A stretch of 11,734 nt of DNA. Source: Syntrophus sp. (in: bacteria) (GTDB lineage: Bacteria; Desulfobacterota; Syntrophia; Syntrophales; UBA8958). The notes beneath the pieces were generated by a model. It did not search any database. It was not told the DNA's origin and was given only the letters and a program-made list of their open reading frames with translations. A program made the position numbers and the translations under genes. Where the stretch lies: the NCBI GenBank assembly GCA_003451635.1, contig DMAT01000245.1:1-11734 (forward strand), read 5' to 3'. This document shows, in pieces, positions 1-7,844 of this stretch; position 1 is the first letter of the stretch, and each line of letters starts with the position of its first letter.

Positions 1-536
1 ACCTGATCCTCGCCACCCAGCGCCCTTCCGTCGATGTCATCACCGGTGTCATCAAGGCCAATTTCCCCACCCGCATCTCTTTTCAGGTCTCATCAAAGGT
101 CGATTCACGGACCATCCTCGATCAACTCGGCGCCGAGGCCCTTTTGGGAGCGGGAGACATGCTGTTCATTCCCCCCGGAACATCAAAATTGACGCGCATT
201 CATGGGGCCTTCGTTGCGGATCGGGAAATAAAGAGAGTCGTGGAATTTCTGGAACAACAGGCCAAGCCGGATTACGACGACTCGATCACGGAATTTGAAA
301 CCTCCCTGGAGAGCCCCGAACGGGAAGCAGATGCATACGATGAAAAGTACGATGAGGCCGTGGAACTGGTCACCGACCTGAAACAGGCTTCCATATCCCT
401 TGTGCAGCGCTATATGAAGATCGGATACAACCGGGCGGCAAGGATTATCGAGCGGATGGAGGCGGATGGAATCGTAGGTCCCTCCGACGGCGTCAAACCC
501 CGTAAGGTCCTGGCGAGAAAGATTCCTCCCGAGTGA
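1..536 (+). CDS. ftsK: DNA translocase FtsK, C-terminal part (5' end outside window)
   Basis: This is the last 177 residues of an FtsK/SpoIIIE-family DNA translocase, which pumps chromosomal DNA at the division septum and delivers the dif region to XerCD. Reading from position 3, the frame opens with LILATQRPSVDVITG, a highly conserved stretch of the RecA-like motor, followed by IKANFPTRISFQVSS, SRTILDQLGAEALLG and GDMLFIPPG. After a charged linker (about residues 80-115 of the fragment) comes the gamma winged-helix domain (YDEAVELVTDLKQASISLVQ, RYMKIGYNRAARIIERME), which reads KOPS orientation sequences. The TTG at 144 lies inside the motor domain and is not a start. The N-terminal membrane segments and Walker motifs lie outside the window. 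rimO follows after 31 bp on the same strand. Confidence 0.97.
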   Translation, partial: LILATQRPSVDVITGVIKANFPTRISFQVSSKVDSRTILDQLGAEALLGAGDMLFIPPGTSKLTRIHGAFVADREIKRVVEFLEQQAKPDYDDSITEFETSLESPEREADAYDEKYDEAVELVTDLKQASISLVQRYMKIGYNRAARIIERMEADGIVGPSDGVKPRKVLARKIPPE

Positions 537-567
537 GAAGTCAGATAGCCATTATTAATACCCATCC

Positions 568-1917
568 ATGAAAAAGAAAAGATTCCACATCCTCAGCCTG
601 GGCTGCCCCAAGAATCTTGTGGACTCCGAAGTCATGGCGGCCCTCCTGACCTCCCGGGGATACCGCATCACCAGGTCCCCTCAGGACGCCCATATCCTGA
701 TCATAAACACCTGCGCCTTTATTCTCCCGGCCAAGGAGGAGGCAATTGAGACCATTCTCCTTATGGCCCAATACAAACGCACGGGGGCCTGTACATATCT
801 CGTCGCCACAGGCTGCCTCCCCCAGCGCTATGGCCTTGATCTCGCGTCGGTCCTCCCCGAAGTCGACCTTTTCCTCGGCACGGCGGAAGTTCCCTATATC
901 GCCGATCATCTGGCCCGACTGGAATCAGGGGCAAATAGCGACATGAAGGTAAAAGTCGGCAAGCCGGATTTCCTGATGCGGTCCGTACATCCCCGCCTGC
1001 TCATGACCCCCGCCTACAGCGCCTACCTCAAGATCGCCGAAGGCTGCGGAAACCACTGCGCCTACTGCATCATTCCCGACATCCGGGGACAGGCCAGGAG
1101 CAGGCCCCGGGAGGACATTCTTGCCGAAGCCCGGGTTCTTGCCGGGCAAGGAGTCAAGGAACTCATTGTCATCGCTCAGGATACGACGGCCTACGGCCGC
1201 GATCTGCGGGGCCGTCCCTCTCTGACCCGCCTTTTAAAGGAACTTGCCGCTGTGGACGGCATCGCCTGGATCCGTCTGCTCTATGCCTATCCTACCAAGA
1301 TAACACGGGAACTTATTCGCTGCCTGAACGGGGAAAAGAAGATCTGTTCCTACCTGGATATGCCCATCCAGCATATCGACGATGACATCCTCAGGGCCAT
1401 GCATCGCCATGGCGACGGTCAGGACCTGCGGGAGGTCATCGGGATGGTCCGTGATGCAGGGCCGGGGATAGCTATCCGTACCTCCCTCATCGTCGGCTTT
1501 CCCGGCGAGACCGTAAGAAAGTTTGACCGCCTCATGGATTTTGTCAGGGAGATACGCTTTGATCATCTGGGGGTATTTACCTACTCCCGGGAAGAGGGTA
1601 CAGCAGCGTCAACCCTGCCCTCCCGCATTTCGGAGGCGGAAAAAAGTCGGCGCCGGGAAGCCGTCATGGAGGAACAGTCCTCCATTTCCTTTGCGATCCT
1701 GCAACAGAGAGTCGGTTCCCTTGACGAGGTCCTCATCGAAGGGAAGAGTGACCTAAACGATTATCCCTTTATCGGACGATCTTCCCGCCAGGCCCCGGAA
1801 ATCGACGGCTTGACCTACGTGCGGGGAAAACGGCTAAAACCGGGCCAGATCGTCTCCGTCCGCATCCGGGAGGCCAGCGAATACGATCTCTTTGCCGAAA
1901 GGATTGACATTTCCTGA
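568..1917 (+). CDS. rimO: Ribosomal protein S12 methylthiotransferase RimO
   Basis: Radical-SAM methylthiotransferase that adds a methylthio group to a conserved aspartate of ribosomal protein S12. At 449 residues it has the usual family length and all three domains. The N-terminal UPF0004 domain (about 1-140) starts with ILSLGCPKNLVDSE, the RimO signature that separates it from MiaB, and carries Cys13, Cys49 and Cys83 for the auxiliary 4Fe-4S cluster. The radical-SAM core has AEGCGNHCAYCIIP with Cys160, Cys164 and Cys167. A C-terminal TRAM domain (about 385-449) ends in YDLFAERIDIS. The ATG at 568 fits the family N-terminus, but no good Shine-Dalgarno lies just upstream (the leader is TTATTAATACCCATCC), so translation may be weak or coupled to ftsK. 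Assignment is by conserved motifs; the function is known from the family. Confidence 0.97.
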   Translation: MKKKRFHILSLGCPKNLVDSEVMAALLTSRGYRITRSPQDAHILIINTCAFILPAKEEAIETILLMAQYKRTGACTYLVATGCLPQRYGLDLASVLPEVDLFLGTAEVPYIADHLARLESGANSDMKVKVGKPDFLMRSVHPRLLMTPAYSAYLKIAEGCGNHCAYCIIPDIRGQARSRPREDILAEARVLAGQGVKELIVIAQDTTAYGRDLRGRPSLTRLLKELAAVDGIAWIRLLYAYPTKITRELIRCLNGEKKICSYLDMPIQHIDDDILRAMHRHGDGQDLREVIGMVRDAGPGIAIRTSLIVGFPGETVRKFDRLMDFVREIRFDHLGVFTYSREEGTAASTLPSRISEAEKSRRREAVMEEQSSISFAILQQRVGSLDEVLIEGKSDLNDYPFIGRSSRQAPEIDGLTYVRGKRLKPGQIVSVRIREASEYDLFAERIDIS

Positions 1918-1954
1918 TTAAGGGCTTATACGGCGCCAGGATGAAACTTGACGA

Positions 1955-2932
1955 ATGATGAATATTCAAAGCGTTTTTGACAGATATCAGGAGGACCTCC
2001 GGAAGGTGGAAGGCTATATGGCCGCTGCCCTGCGTTCCGACGTCAGCCTGATCCCCCAGGTCAGCCAGCATCTCATCGGCGGCGGCGGAAAGCGATTCCG
2101 TCCGCTCCTCCTCATGGCCTCCGCTTCCCTCTGCGGGTATGAGGGAGAGAGGCGTCATCCCCTGGCCGCCGTGGTCGAATTCATCCACACCGCCACTCTG
2201 CTCCACGACGATGTGATCGACAACGCCGACATGCGACGGGGCAGACCAGCGGCCAATCACGTCTGGGGGAACGCCGCCAGCGTCCTGGTCGGCGATTTCC
2301 TCTATTCCGAAGCCTTCCAACTCATGGCCAAATATGGGAACCTGGAGATCATCAAGGTCCTCGCCCGGGCAACCAACCTCATGGCTGAAGGCGAGGTGTT
2401 TCAGCTCGTCAAGCGTGGTGATCCGGAGATCTCGGAAAAGGACTACCTGTCAATTATTGAAAGAAAGACCTCACATCTGATTTCTGCGGCCTGTGCCGTA
2501 GGCGCTTTACTGGCCGACGCCCCGGAAGAAAAAGTCGCCGCCCTGGGCCGGTTCGGCCTCAATCTGGGTTTTGCCTTTCAGATTGTCGATGATGCCCTGG
2601 ACTACACGGCCAAGGAGGAGGAATTCGGGAAGGTCATCGGTAAGGATCTTGATGAAGGCAAGATGACCCTCCCCCTGATCCGGACCCTCAGTCGCTGTTC
2701 GGAGGAAGAAAGACAGCAAATCAGGGCGGTTATTACCGATCCAAACCGGAACGAAACCTCCCTCCTTGCTGTTTTTGAGATCATTCGCCGGGATGACGGC
2801 ATTGATTATGCTGTGAACATGGCCCGCGCCTATATTGACGCCGGTAAAAGTGAACTTGCGATCTTTTCGGACCAGGCGCCCCTTCATGACCTCCTGACCC
2901 TGGCGGATTATGTCACGGGCAGAAGGACATGA
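1955..2932 (+). CDS. ispB: Polyprenyl (octaprenyl-type) diphosphate synthase
   Basis: Trans-isoprenyl diphosphate synthase that condenses isopentenyl diphosphate units onto an allylic primer to make the long side chain of quinones. The 325 residues match the length and pattern of E. coli IspB. Visible are GGGGKRFRP (42-50), the first aspartate-rich motif HDDVIDNADMRRG with Asp85, Asp86 and Asp89, NAASVLVGDF, and the second aspartate-rich motif VDDALDY (Asp212, Asp213, Asp216), then GKDLDEGKMTLPL. The residues just before the first motif (Ala80, Thr81) are small, which in this family goes with long products; exact chain length cannot be read from sequence. Two adjacent ATG codons (1955, 1958) are possible starts and neither has a strong ribosome binding site. 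It lies 37 bp after rimO and converges on the M99 gene with only 9 bp between stops. Confidence 0.93.
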   Translation: MMNIQSVFDRYQEDLRKVEGYMAAALRSDVSLIPQVSQHLIGGGGKRFRPLLLMASASLCGYEGERRHPLAAVVEFIHTATLLHDDVIDNADMRRGRPAANHVWGNAASVLVGDFLYSEAFQLMAKYGNLEIIKVLARATNLMAEGEVFQLVKRGDPEISEKDYLSIIERKTSHLISAACAVGALLADAPEEKVAALGRFGLNLGFAFQIVDDALDYTAKEEEFGKVIGKDLDEGKMTLPLIRTLSRCSEEERQQIRAVITDPNRNETSLLAVFEIIRRDDGIDYAVNMARAYIDAGKSELAIFSDQAPLHDLLTLADYVTGRRT

Positions 2933-2941
2933 ACTGATTAC

Positions 2942-4693
2942 CTAAAGACCCTGAATACTTATATCCCCCAAAGGCGTCCGATTTCTCCAGAAGGATACCT
3001 TATAATCCCCCTGCTTTTTTAATGAAATAACGCCTGACCGGGGCACTTCGGCACTTGTTCCCTGCCCCTTGAAAATAGCGGTAACATTATTGTTTTTTGA
3101 TACATTCGTTTTGATATCGATAATTTTAAGCGCCTGACCGGGGCGGCAGGTGATTTTTTCCCCGGGATAGAGACACCTCTTCTCCCCGTCACCGATCTGA
3201 AAGACGACATATTCCAGGACAGGGTCGCGAAGATCTACAAACATCTGCCCAAGAACCTTATCCTTTTTTTCGGCTACAATCTGGTAGCGCTGGCCGTTGG
3301 CGGCAATGGAGAATCTCTTGATCAGGTCCTTATCTGTGCGTATAATGTAGCCGCGGTCTTCGCCCTTATTATGCTTCGCGTCACCGATGAATCCCTTGAA
3401 ATTCATGGCAATATCGGCACTAGCTCCGGAAGTGACTCCCACATCGATCAATTCGATGGCGTCCCCCCGAATGATATCGAGATGGGCGCCGTTGGGAAGA
3501 AATTTCTCCTCCCCGTTGACCTTGAGACGAAAATAGGTGATATGGGGCTTGTCTGCCGTAGCTTGTCTACCCGGCGAATCGGTTGCGGCAATACGAATCG
3601 GCACTCGCCCACAGACATAATTGTCCTTCCGGACCGTTATCTGGGTTGCCCGTCCAATCACGACCGGGTTATGAAGATCGTTGATCTTGCCATAGCCCTC
3701 GATATCGGCGCTCAGCCCGCGTTCATAATTCGCCTCGATGTGGTCTATTTTGATGGTGTCCCCGGAACGGACGGTCAGTTGGTCCTGGCTGGACAAGACC
3801 ACGGGAAGCTGATCGTTGACCTTAATCACGAGGTATTTCATCGCCGGCATGGGCAGATTAATTCCCGGAACATCGGGCTTGATATCGAAGATGTTCATGA
3901 AGGCGTTAACTCCCAGGTTGTGGTGGTAAATCCTCGTTTCCAGGGGCAGGGATTTGCTGGTTTCAATCCCGAAGGCGGGGATGCCGCAGGTAAAAAGGGC
4001 ATAGTAGGTGGCGGATCGCCGCTGCTCAGGATGGCGGGTTGCCTGGGAGGCGGTGCGGTGATTGTTGAAGTGGAAATGATGCTCCGGGTTCGCGATATGG
4101 GCGTTGATTTCCCGAATGGCCCGTTTCGCCATCCCCTCCAGGCTGACCACATCCCCGGTCTTGACATGCCGGTATTGATCCGTATCGGCAATGATCGACT
4201 GTCCGAACCGCCTGGGGTTCCGCATGAAACTCCGCCATTTTTCCGAATAGAAACCGGATCCGTCATGGAGGTTGAGGAGGCAGTCGCTCTGGGCAATGAG
4301 CTTTTTCAGAATACCGACAATCTGATCTTCGTAACTCGTGCTTGTTGAATCGGCAAACTTCCTGTTCATGTCGCCGTTGACCTCACGCCGGTTCAGGATA
4401 ATGGAGTACCAATTCGCCCGGGGAACAACGATGAGGTTGCCCTGTTTCAGGTTCATGTCGGCATAAAGATCGGCGGACAGGAATCCCCCCGGTTCATCCC
4501 CCTGGATGCCGCCAATGATCATGATGGTTTTCCCAGGGGCCTTCCCTTGCACCCGGTACACGGTCAATTCATGATCGGTTCCGGCAAAATGTCTCTCCAC
4601 CGAACTCTTGCCCCACGAGGCAGGGGGGGTAAAAAACAGCAAGAGAAAAGCTAGGAAAAGGTAACAGGGGGTCTTAGTGGCCCATACTCTCAC
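2942..4693 (-). CDS. Secreted M99-family (Csd4/Pgp1-like) peptidoglycan carboxypeptidase
   Basis: Predicted periplasmic zinc D,L-carboxypeptidase of 583 residues. A Sec signal peptide (hydrophobic core about 11-22, likely cut near residues 27-29) precedes the catalytic domain (about 40-270). The zinc site reads GGIQGDEPGG with Gln64 and Glu67, plus His143 in LLNLHDGSGFYS. The first ligand is glutamine instead of the usual histidine, which is the signature of H. pylori Csd4. NGDMNRKF (107-114) resembles the Asn-Arg substrate-binding motif, and Glu244 in FGIETSKSL sits where the general base is expected. In Helicobacter and Campylobacter this enzyme trims tripeptide stems to dipeptides and is needed for helical shape. 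The C-terminal half holds three degenerate repeats (about 287-334, 387-435, 495-544). The GTG start is chosen because GGAAG lies 7 nt upstream and the signal peptide follows. The gene overlaps the upstream YkuD gene by 20 bp. The family call is firm by motif; the shape role is inferred. Confidence 0.88.
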   Translation of the reverse strand: MRVWATKTPCYLFLAFLLLFFTPPASWGKSSVERHFAGTDHELTVYRVQGKAPGKTIMIIGGIQGDEPGGFLSADLYADMNLKQGNLIVVPRANWYSIILNRREVNGDMNRKFADSTSTSYEDQIVGILKKLIAQSDCLLNLHDGSGFYSEKWRSFMRNPRRFGQSIIADTDQYRHVKTGDVVSLEGMAKRAIREINAHIANPEHHFHFNNHRTASQATRHPEQRRSATYYALFTCGIPAFGIETSKSLPLETRIYHHNLGVNAFMNIFDIKPDVPGINLPMPAMKYLVIKVNDQLPVVLSSQDQLTVRSGDTIKIDHIEANYERGLSADIEGYGKINDLHNPVVIGRATQITVRKDNYVCGRVPIRIAATDSPGRQATADKPHITYFRLKVNGEEKFLPNGAHLDIIRGDAIELIDVGVTSGASADIAMNFKGFIGDAKHNKGEDRGYIIRTDKDLIKRFSIAANGQRYQIVAEKKDKVLGQMFVDLRDPVLEYVVFQIGDGEKRCLYPGEKITCRPGQALKIIDIKTNVSKNNNVTAIFKGQGTSAEVPRSGVISLKKQGDYKVSFWRNRTPLGDISIQGL

Positions 4694-6116
4694 GGATTAT
4701 CTTCCATTCCCCATCGATTTTAACCAGTTCCAGCCGCTTCGCACGGTTGGATTTAATGTTGGAGGCGCTGTATTTCTGGATGAAGGTGGCGGTGGCCTTC
4801 TGACCTTCCGAGGATGTCTTGAGGTTCTCTACTTTAACGCTGATGTTCTTGTTTGTTTTGCGGAGATCCTTCTTATAAGCTACCCAGCGCGACAGGTCCA
4901 TCCCCCGGTTTCGGAACGAGGGGGCATAGCAGGCCCGATAAGCTTCCATATTTCCTGCCGTCCAGCTCTTTGCCCAGTTTTCGACCAACTGCCGGATATC
5001 CCGATCCTTTACTACCTCAGCAGGTTTAGCTTTCGCGGGGGCGGTTTTGGCGGCTTCCTTGGGGGCGGCGGCCGTGGACGCCTCCCCGGAAACGGTTGCC
5101 GGGACAGGTTTCTTACCCGCAGGTGTCGCTGCCGCAACCAACGCCTCCCGGTAGCGTCGTTGAGGGGCGTCATTGTCCACAATCATCCAGCGGCTATTTA
5201 TCTTTTCCATAAAGAGCCGCACATAACTACCCTGAAAGGAGTCGGCGTTCTGAACGGTGAGGACCTGGTCGAAGAGGATAACCGCTTTATCATCGAGGCT
5301 GCAGATGGTTATATCCTGGGGTCTGAAATCAAAATGCTCGCTCGCATCCTTGAGGTTTCTTGTTTTTCTAACAATGACATTCCGCGGTGAGCCCGCCGAG
5401 GGCGATTCGGGATAGTACAGGCGGTTCATGATACCCTGATCCCCATCCAGGATGGCCTTGGACCACCACATCATGACGCGCTCCATCTCTTCCCTGTCCT
5501 TTGAGGGCCGTTCCATGGGATACCATTTTATTGATTCTTCAATGATGATGGGGGTTTTACCCAGATATATATACTTTGACAGGGCCTCAATGTCTTTGTT
5601 CTTCATAACCACACAGCCATTGGATTGAAAGGGCTGGAGGGGTTTATTTGTTCCGTGAATCCAGATATTGCTGCCGTTTTTCCCCATCCTTTTGTCCAGC
5701 AGATTGGGGTAATCCAGGTGAAAGACCATGGTTCCATAAGCCGGGTGGGGCTTGCGCATCTGCTCGAATTTGGTTGCGAAAAAGATCCCCCGAGGCGTCT
5801 TGGCGTCTTTCTGTTCCATTTTCTCGCCCGGAGCCTTCCCGGTGGAACAGGGGGCATCGAAGATCATGACGACGTTGCCTCCCCGGTTCTGAAGCACATA
5901 AACCTTCTGCAGGTGCTTATCGATGAAAACGGCATATCCCGACGACAGCCTCAAAAGCGCTTCGGGAACAGAGCCCGCCAGCGCCGGTCGTAACGGCAAA
6001 AGGGAAAAGGCGATACCGATGCAAAGGCCAATACAAATGATGACGGGAGATAGAGAGGGATTGCACGGTAAATCCTTGCCTTGCCCCCCCTTACGTTTAG
6101 AATAAGCAATTTTCAT
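4674..6116 (-). CDS. Secreted YkuD-domain L,D-transpeptidase/carboxypeptidase with two NTF2-like regions (Csd6/Pgp2-like)
   Basis: Exported 480-residue peptidoglycan-active enzyme. The N-terminus has a basic stretch, a hydrophobic segment (about 24-42) and a cleavage-like ALA-GS at 45-49. The YkuD fold spans about 60-195, with the catalytic pair His154 (IWIHGTNKPL) and Cys168 (FQSNGCVVM). The usual arginine after the Cys motif (SxGCxR) is valine here, as expected for the YafK/Csd6-like branch rather than classical crosslinking L,D-transpeptidases. Two NTF2-like regions follow: about 205-316 (ending RWMIVDND) and about 370-480 (WAKSWTAGNMEAYRACYAPS to GEWKIIRESMGH). They are joined by an Ala/Lys/Pro-rich linker (about 328-370). 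H. pylori Csd6, an L,D-carboxypeptidase making tripeptides, has YkuD plus one NTF2-like domain. The next gene, an M99 carboxypeptidase, overlaps by 20 bp. The fold is certain; carboxypeptidase versus transpeptidase activity is not settled by sequence. The start ATG lacks a strong ribosome binding site. Confidence 0.9.
   Translation of the reverse strand: MKIAYSKRKGGQGKDLPCNPSLSPVIICIGLCIGIAFSLLPLRPALAGSVPEALLRLSSGYAVFIDKHLQKVYVLQNRGGNVVMIFDAPCSTGKAPGEKMEQKDAKTPRGIFFATKFEQMRKPHPAYGTMVFHLDYPNLLDKRMGKNGSNIWIHGTNKPLQPFQSNGCVVMKNKDIEALSKYIYLGKTPIIIEESIKWYPMERPSKDREEMERVMMWWSKAILDGDQGIMNRLYYPESPSAGSPRNVIVRKTRNLKDASEHFDFRPQDITICSLDDKAVILFDQVLTVQNADSFQGSYVRLFMEKINSRWMIVDNDAPQRRYREALVAAATPAGKKPVPATVSGEASTAAAPKEAAKTAPAKAKPAEVVKDRDIRQLVENWAKSWTAGNMEAYRACYAPSFRNRGMDLSRWVAYKKDLRKTNKNISVKVENLKTSSEGQKATATFIQKYSASNIKSNRAKRLELVKIDGEWKIIRESMGH
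4698..4709 (-). promoter_or_regulatory. Ribosome binding site deciding the GTG start of the M99 gene
   Basis: On the minus strand GGAAG stands 7 nt before the GTG at 4693, inside the last codons of the upstream YkuD gene. It supports this unusual start, since no in-frame ATG exists until residue 58, well past the signal peptide. The placement inside the preceding gene implies translational coupling. Confidence 0.6.
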
Positions 6117-6207
6117 GATTTATTGTGTTTTCTTAGAAGCCTTTACTATATTTTGGTAAGTGTTTCCAAATTTTGTACAGGGGCTCTAACAAAATCCTTG
6201 CGAACCT
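6117..6207. other. AT-rich intergenic gap between nnr and the wall-enzyme pair
   Basis: These 91 bases separate two genes on the minus strand. The gap is clearly more AT-rich than its surroundings. I see no convincing hairpin terminator and no well-spaced -35/-10 pair: a TATAGT-like sequence is present on the minus strand but no -35 at the right distance. Whether the YkuD/M99 pair has its own promoter or is read through from nnr cannot be decided here. Confidence 0.4.
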
Positions 6208-7776
6208 TCAAGGACAAATTTCAATTTTATCTTTTAAACCCCACCCTCCGGAAAGACGGTCCTCTTTGAGGGCCAGGGGGAGACAGTCCAGGATATCCTG
6301 GGCCGTCATACCATCCTCACCCTCCCGGCAGGCGGCCAGATCGCCGGCCAGTCCATGGAGATAGACCCCTTTTCTGATTGCTTCCGGCCAGGGCATGCCC
6401 ATGCCGGCCATCGCCGCGATGGCGCCGGTGAGGACATCCCCGGAACCGGCAGTCGCCATCCCGGGGTTACCGGTCATATTGATAAAAACCTGGCCATCGG
6501 GACAGCCGATGAGGGAATGGGCTCCCTTGAGAACAATAAAGGCCCCCCAGGAGGCACAGGCAGCCTGCAATATGTCGATCCGGCGGCGCTGGATCTCCGC
6601 CGCCGGCTGACCGGTGATTCTTGCCATTTCTCCGGCATGGGGCGTCAACACCGTTGGGAATGAGCGTCCCATAATGAGCGCGGGGGCTCCGGCCACTGCC
6701 GTGATCGCGTCACCGTCAATCAAAAGCGGCTTTCTGAGCGCGGGGACCAGTTTCCTGACGAGGTCCTGGGTCTGGGGGTCCAATGACAGGCCAGGTCCGA
6801 TGACCACCATGTCAACCTTTGCCGACAGTTCCAGGAGGGCGCCAAAATTATCCGCCGACGCCGCCCCGGCCTTCGTTTCCCGGAGGGGGACAAAGACGAT
6901 CTCCCTTCCCTGACCGGCAATAATGGGGACTACCGACGCAGGAGTGGCGAGACGGGCGTACCCACCGCCAGCCTTCAGGAAAGCCATGGCGGAAAAATAG
7001 GGGGCCCCTATATAGGTCTTTGCGCCGGCAATAAACAGGACATCCCCCATGCTTCCCTTATGGACGTCCCGACCCCGGATGGGAAGGGGCAGATAATCGT
7101 TGGTCTGGATTTTCAGGCGTTCATGATTGTACATAACGGGAGGGAAAGAGATATGGGTAACGTAGAGTTTGCCGCATTTTTCATGACCGGGATAAAGGAT
7201 ATTCCCTATCTTGGGGAGGCCGAAGGCCACTGTACAGTCTGCCTGGATGGCGGCGCCCATGATTTCACCCGTATCGCCGTTTACCCCGGAGGGGATATCG
7301 AGGCTGAGGACCCATTTACGTCCCTGATTGACCAGATCAATTACTTCCCGGTGCAGTCCCCGGACATCCCGGTCGAGTCCCGTTCCGAAGATGGCATCCA
7401 CTACCCCATCGGCATGCCGGATAACCCGACCCAGTTCAGCGCCCGTTTCCAGATACTTGATCTCCAAAGGCAGAAGGGACAACATATCCAGGTTGGTCTT
7501 GGCCGCCCCCTGGAAGCGCCCTGGATCACCCAGGACATAAACCTGCGGGGTCCCCCCGTTGGAGAGAACTTTCCTGGCCACCACGAATCCGTCGCCCCCG
7601 TTGTTTCCGATACCGCACAAAATGGCATACCTCTTTCCGTTCAGTCCCCCCTCCCCGGCAAGTACAGCAGCGGCCCCCTGACCGGCATTCTCCATAAGAA
7701 TCTCGGCGGGTATTTGCAGGGATTCCGTGGCATGGCGATCCATCCAGCGCATTTCCTCAACACGGGTGATTTTCAT
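6208..7776 (-). CDS. nnr: Bifunctional NAD(P)H-hydrate epimerase / ADP-dependent NAD(P)H-hydrate dehydratase
   Basis: Metabolite-repair enzyme of 522 residues that interconverts the S and R forms of hydrated NAD(P)H and dehydrates the S form using ADP, restoring the cofactor. The epimerase half (YjeF_N, about 1-215) shows GNNGGDGFVVAR (57-68), VVDAIFGTGL (125-134) and DIPSGVNGDTG (160-170). The dehydratase half (ribokinase-like, about 235-505) shows KGSMGDVLFIAGA, VVIGPGLS, LTPHAGEMARITG and the nucleotide-binding GNPGMATAGSGDVLTG. Both halves look intact and match the normal length of the fused enzyme. The ATG at 7776 has an AGGGG ribosome binding site 6 nt upstream, and a strong promoter lies just before it. 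It is cytoplasmic. The downstream wall-enzyme genes on the same strand start 91 bp later and may share its transcript, with no obvious functional link. Confidence 0.96.
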   Translation of the reverse strand: MKITRVEEMRWMDRHATESLQIPAEILMENAGQGAAAVLAGEGGLNGKRYAILCGIGNNGGDGFVVARKVLSNGGTPQVYVLGDPGRFQGAAKTNLDMLSLLPLEIKYLETGAELGRVIRHADGVVDAIFGTGLDRDVRGLHREVIDLVNQGRKWVLSLDIPSGVNGDTGEIMGAAIQADCTVAFGLPKIGNILYPGHEKCGKLYVTHISFPPVMYNHERLKIQTNDYLPLPIRGRDVHKGSMGDVLFIAGAKTYIGAPYFSAMAFLKAGGGYARLATPASVVPIIAGQGREIVFVPLRETKAGAASADNFGALLELSAKVDMVVIGPGLSLDPQTQDLVRKLVPALRKPLLIDGDAITAVAGAPALIMGRSFPTVLTPHAGEMARITGQPAAEIQRRRIDILQAACASWGAFIVLKGAHSLIGCPDGQVFINMTGNPGMATAGSGDVLTGAIAAMAGMGMPWPEAIRKGVYLHGLAGDLAACREGEDGMTAQDILDCLPLALKEDRLSGGWGLKDKIEICP

Positions 7777-7810
7777 CGTTTTCCCCTCACGAAAAAAACT
7801 TTTTCTTTCT

Positions 7811-7839
7811 TCTATATTTTGTTACAATGACCCCGTCAA
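7811..7839 (-). promoter_or_regulatory. Sigma70-type promoter for nnr (TTGACG-N17-TATAGA)
   Basis: On the minus strand a -35 TTGACG (7834-7839) and a -10 TATAGA (7811-7816) are separated by exactly 17 bases. Each hexamer has one mismatch to consensus. Transcription would start near 7804, giving a leader of about 28 nt before the nnr ATG at 7776. On the opposite strand a TACAAT (7823-7828) overlaps its spacer and could be a -10 for the divergent transglutaminase gene, but that lacks a clear -35. Confidence 0.75.
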
Positions 7840-7844
7840 GAGCA

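Noticed and set aside
1941..1958. Five-codon ORF MKLDE whose stop overlaps the ispB start (ATGA)
   Set aside because: It has no ribosome binding site and is too short to tell from chance, though it could couple translation.
3371..4348. 325-codon open frame on the plus strand
   Set aside because: It lies wholly opposite the M99 gene, whose signal peptide and catalytic residues are clear. The plus-strand translation shows no recognisable domain and is a shadow frame.
7060..7830. 256-codon plus-strand frame opposite nnr
   Set aside because: It overlaps the intact epimerase half of nnr antisense and crosses the nnr promoter; no domain is visible.
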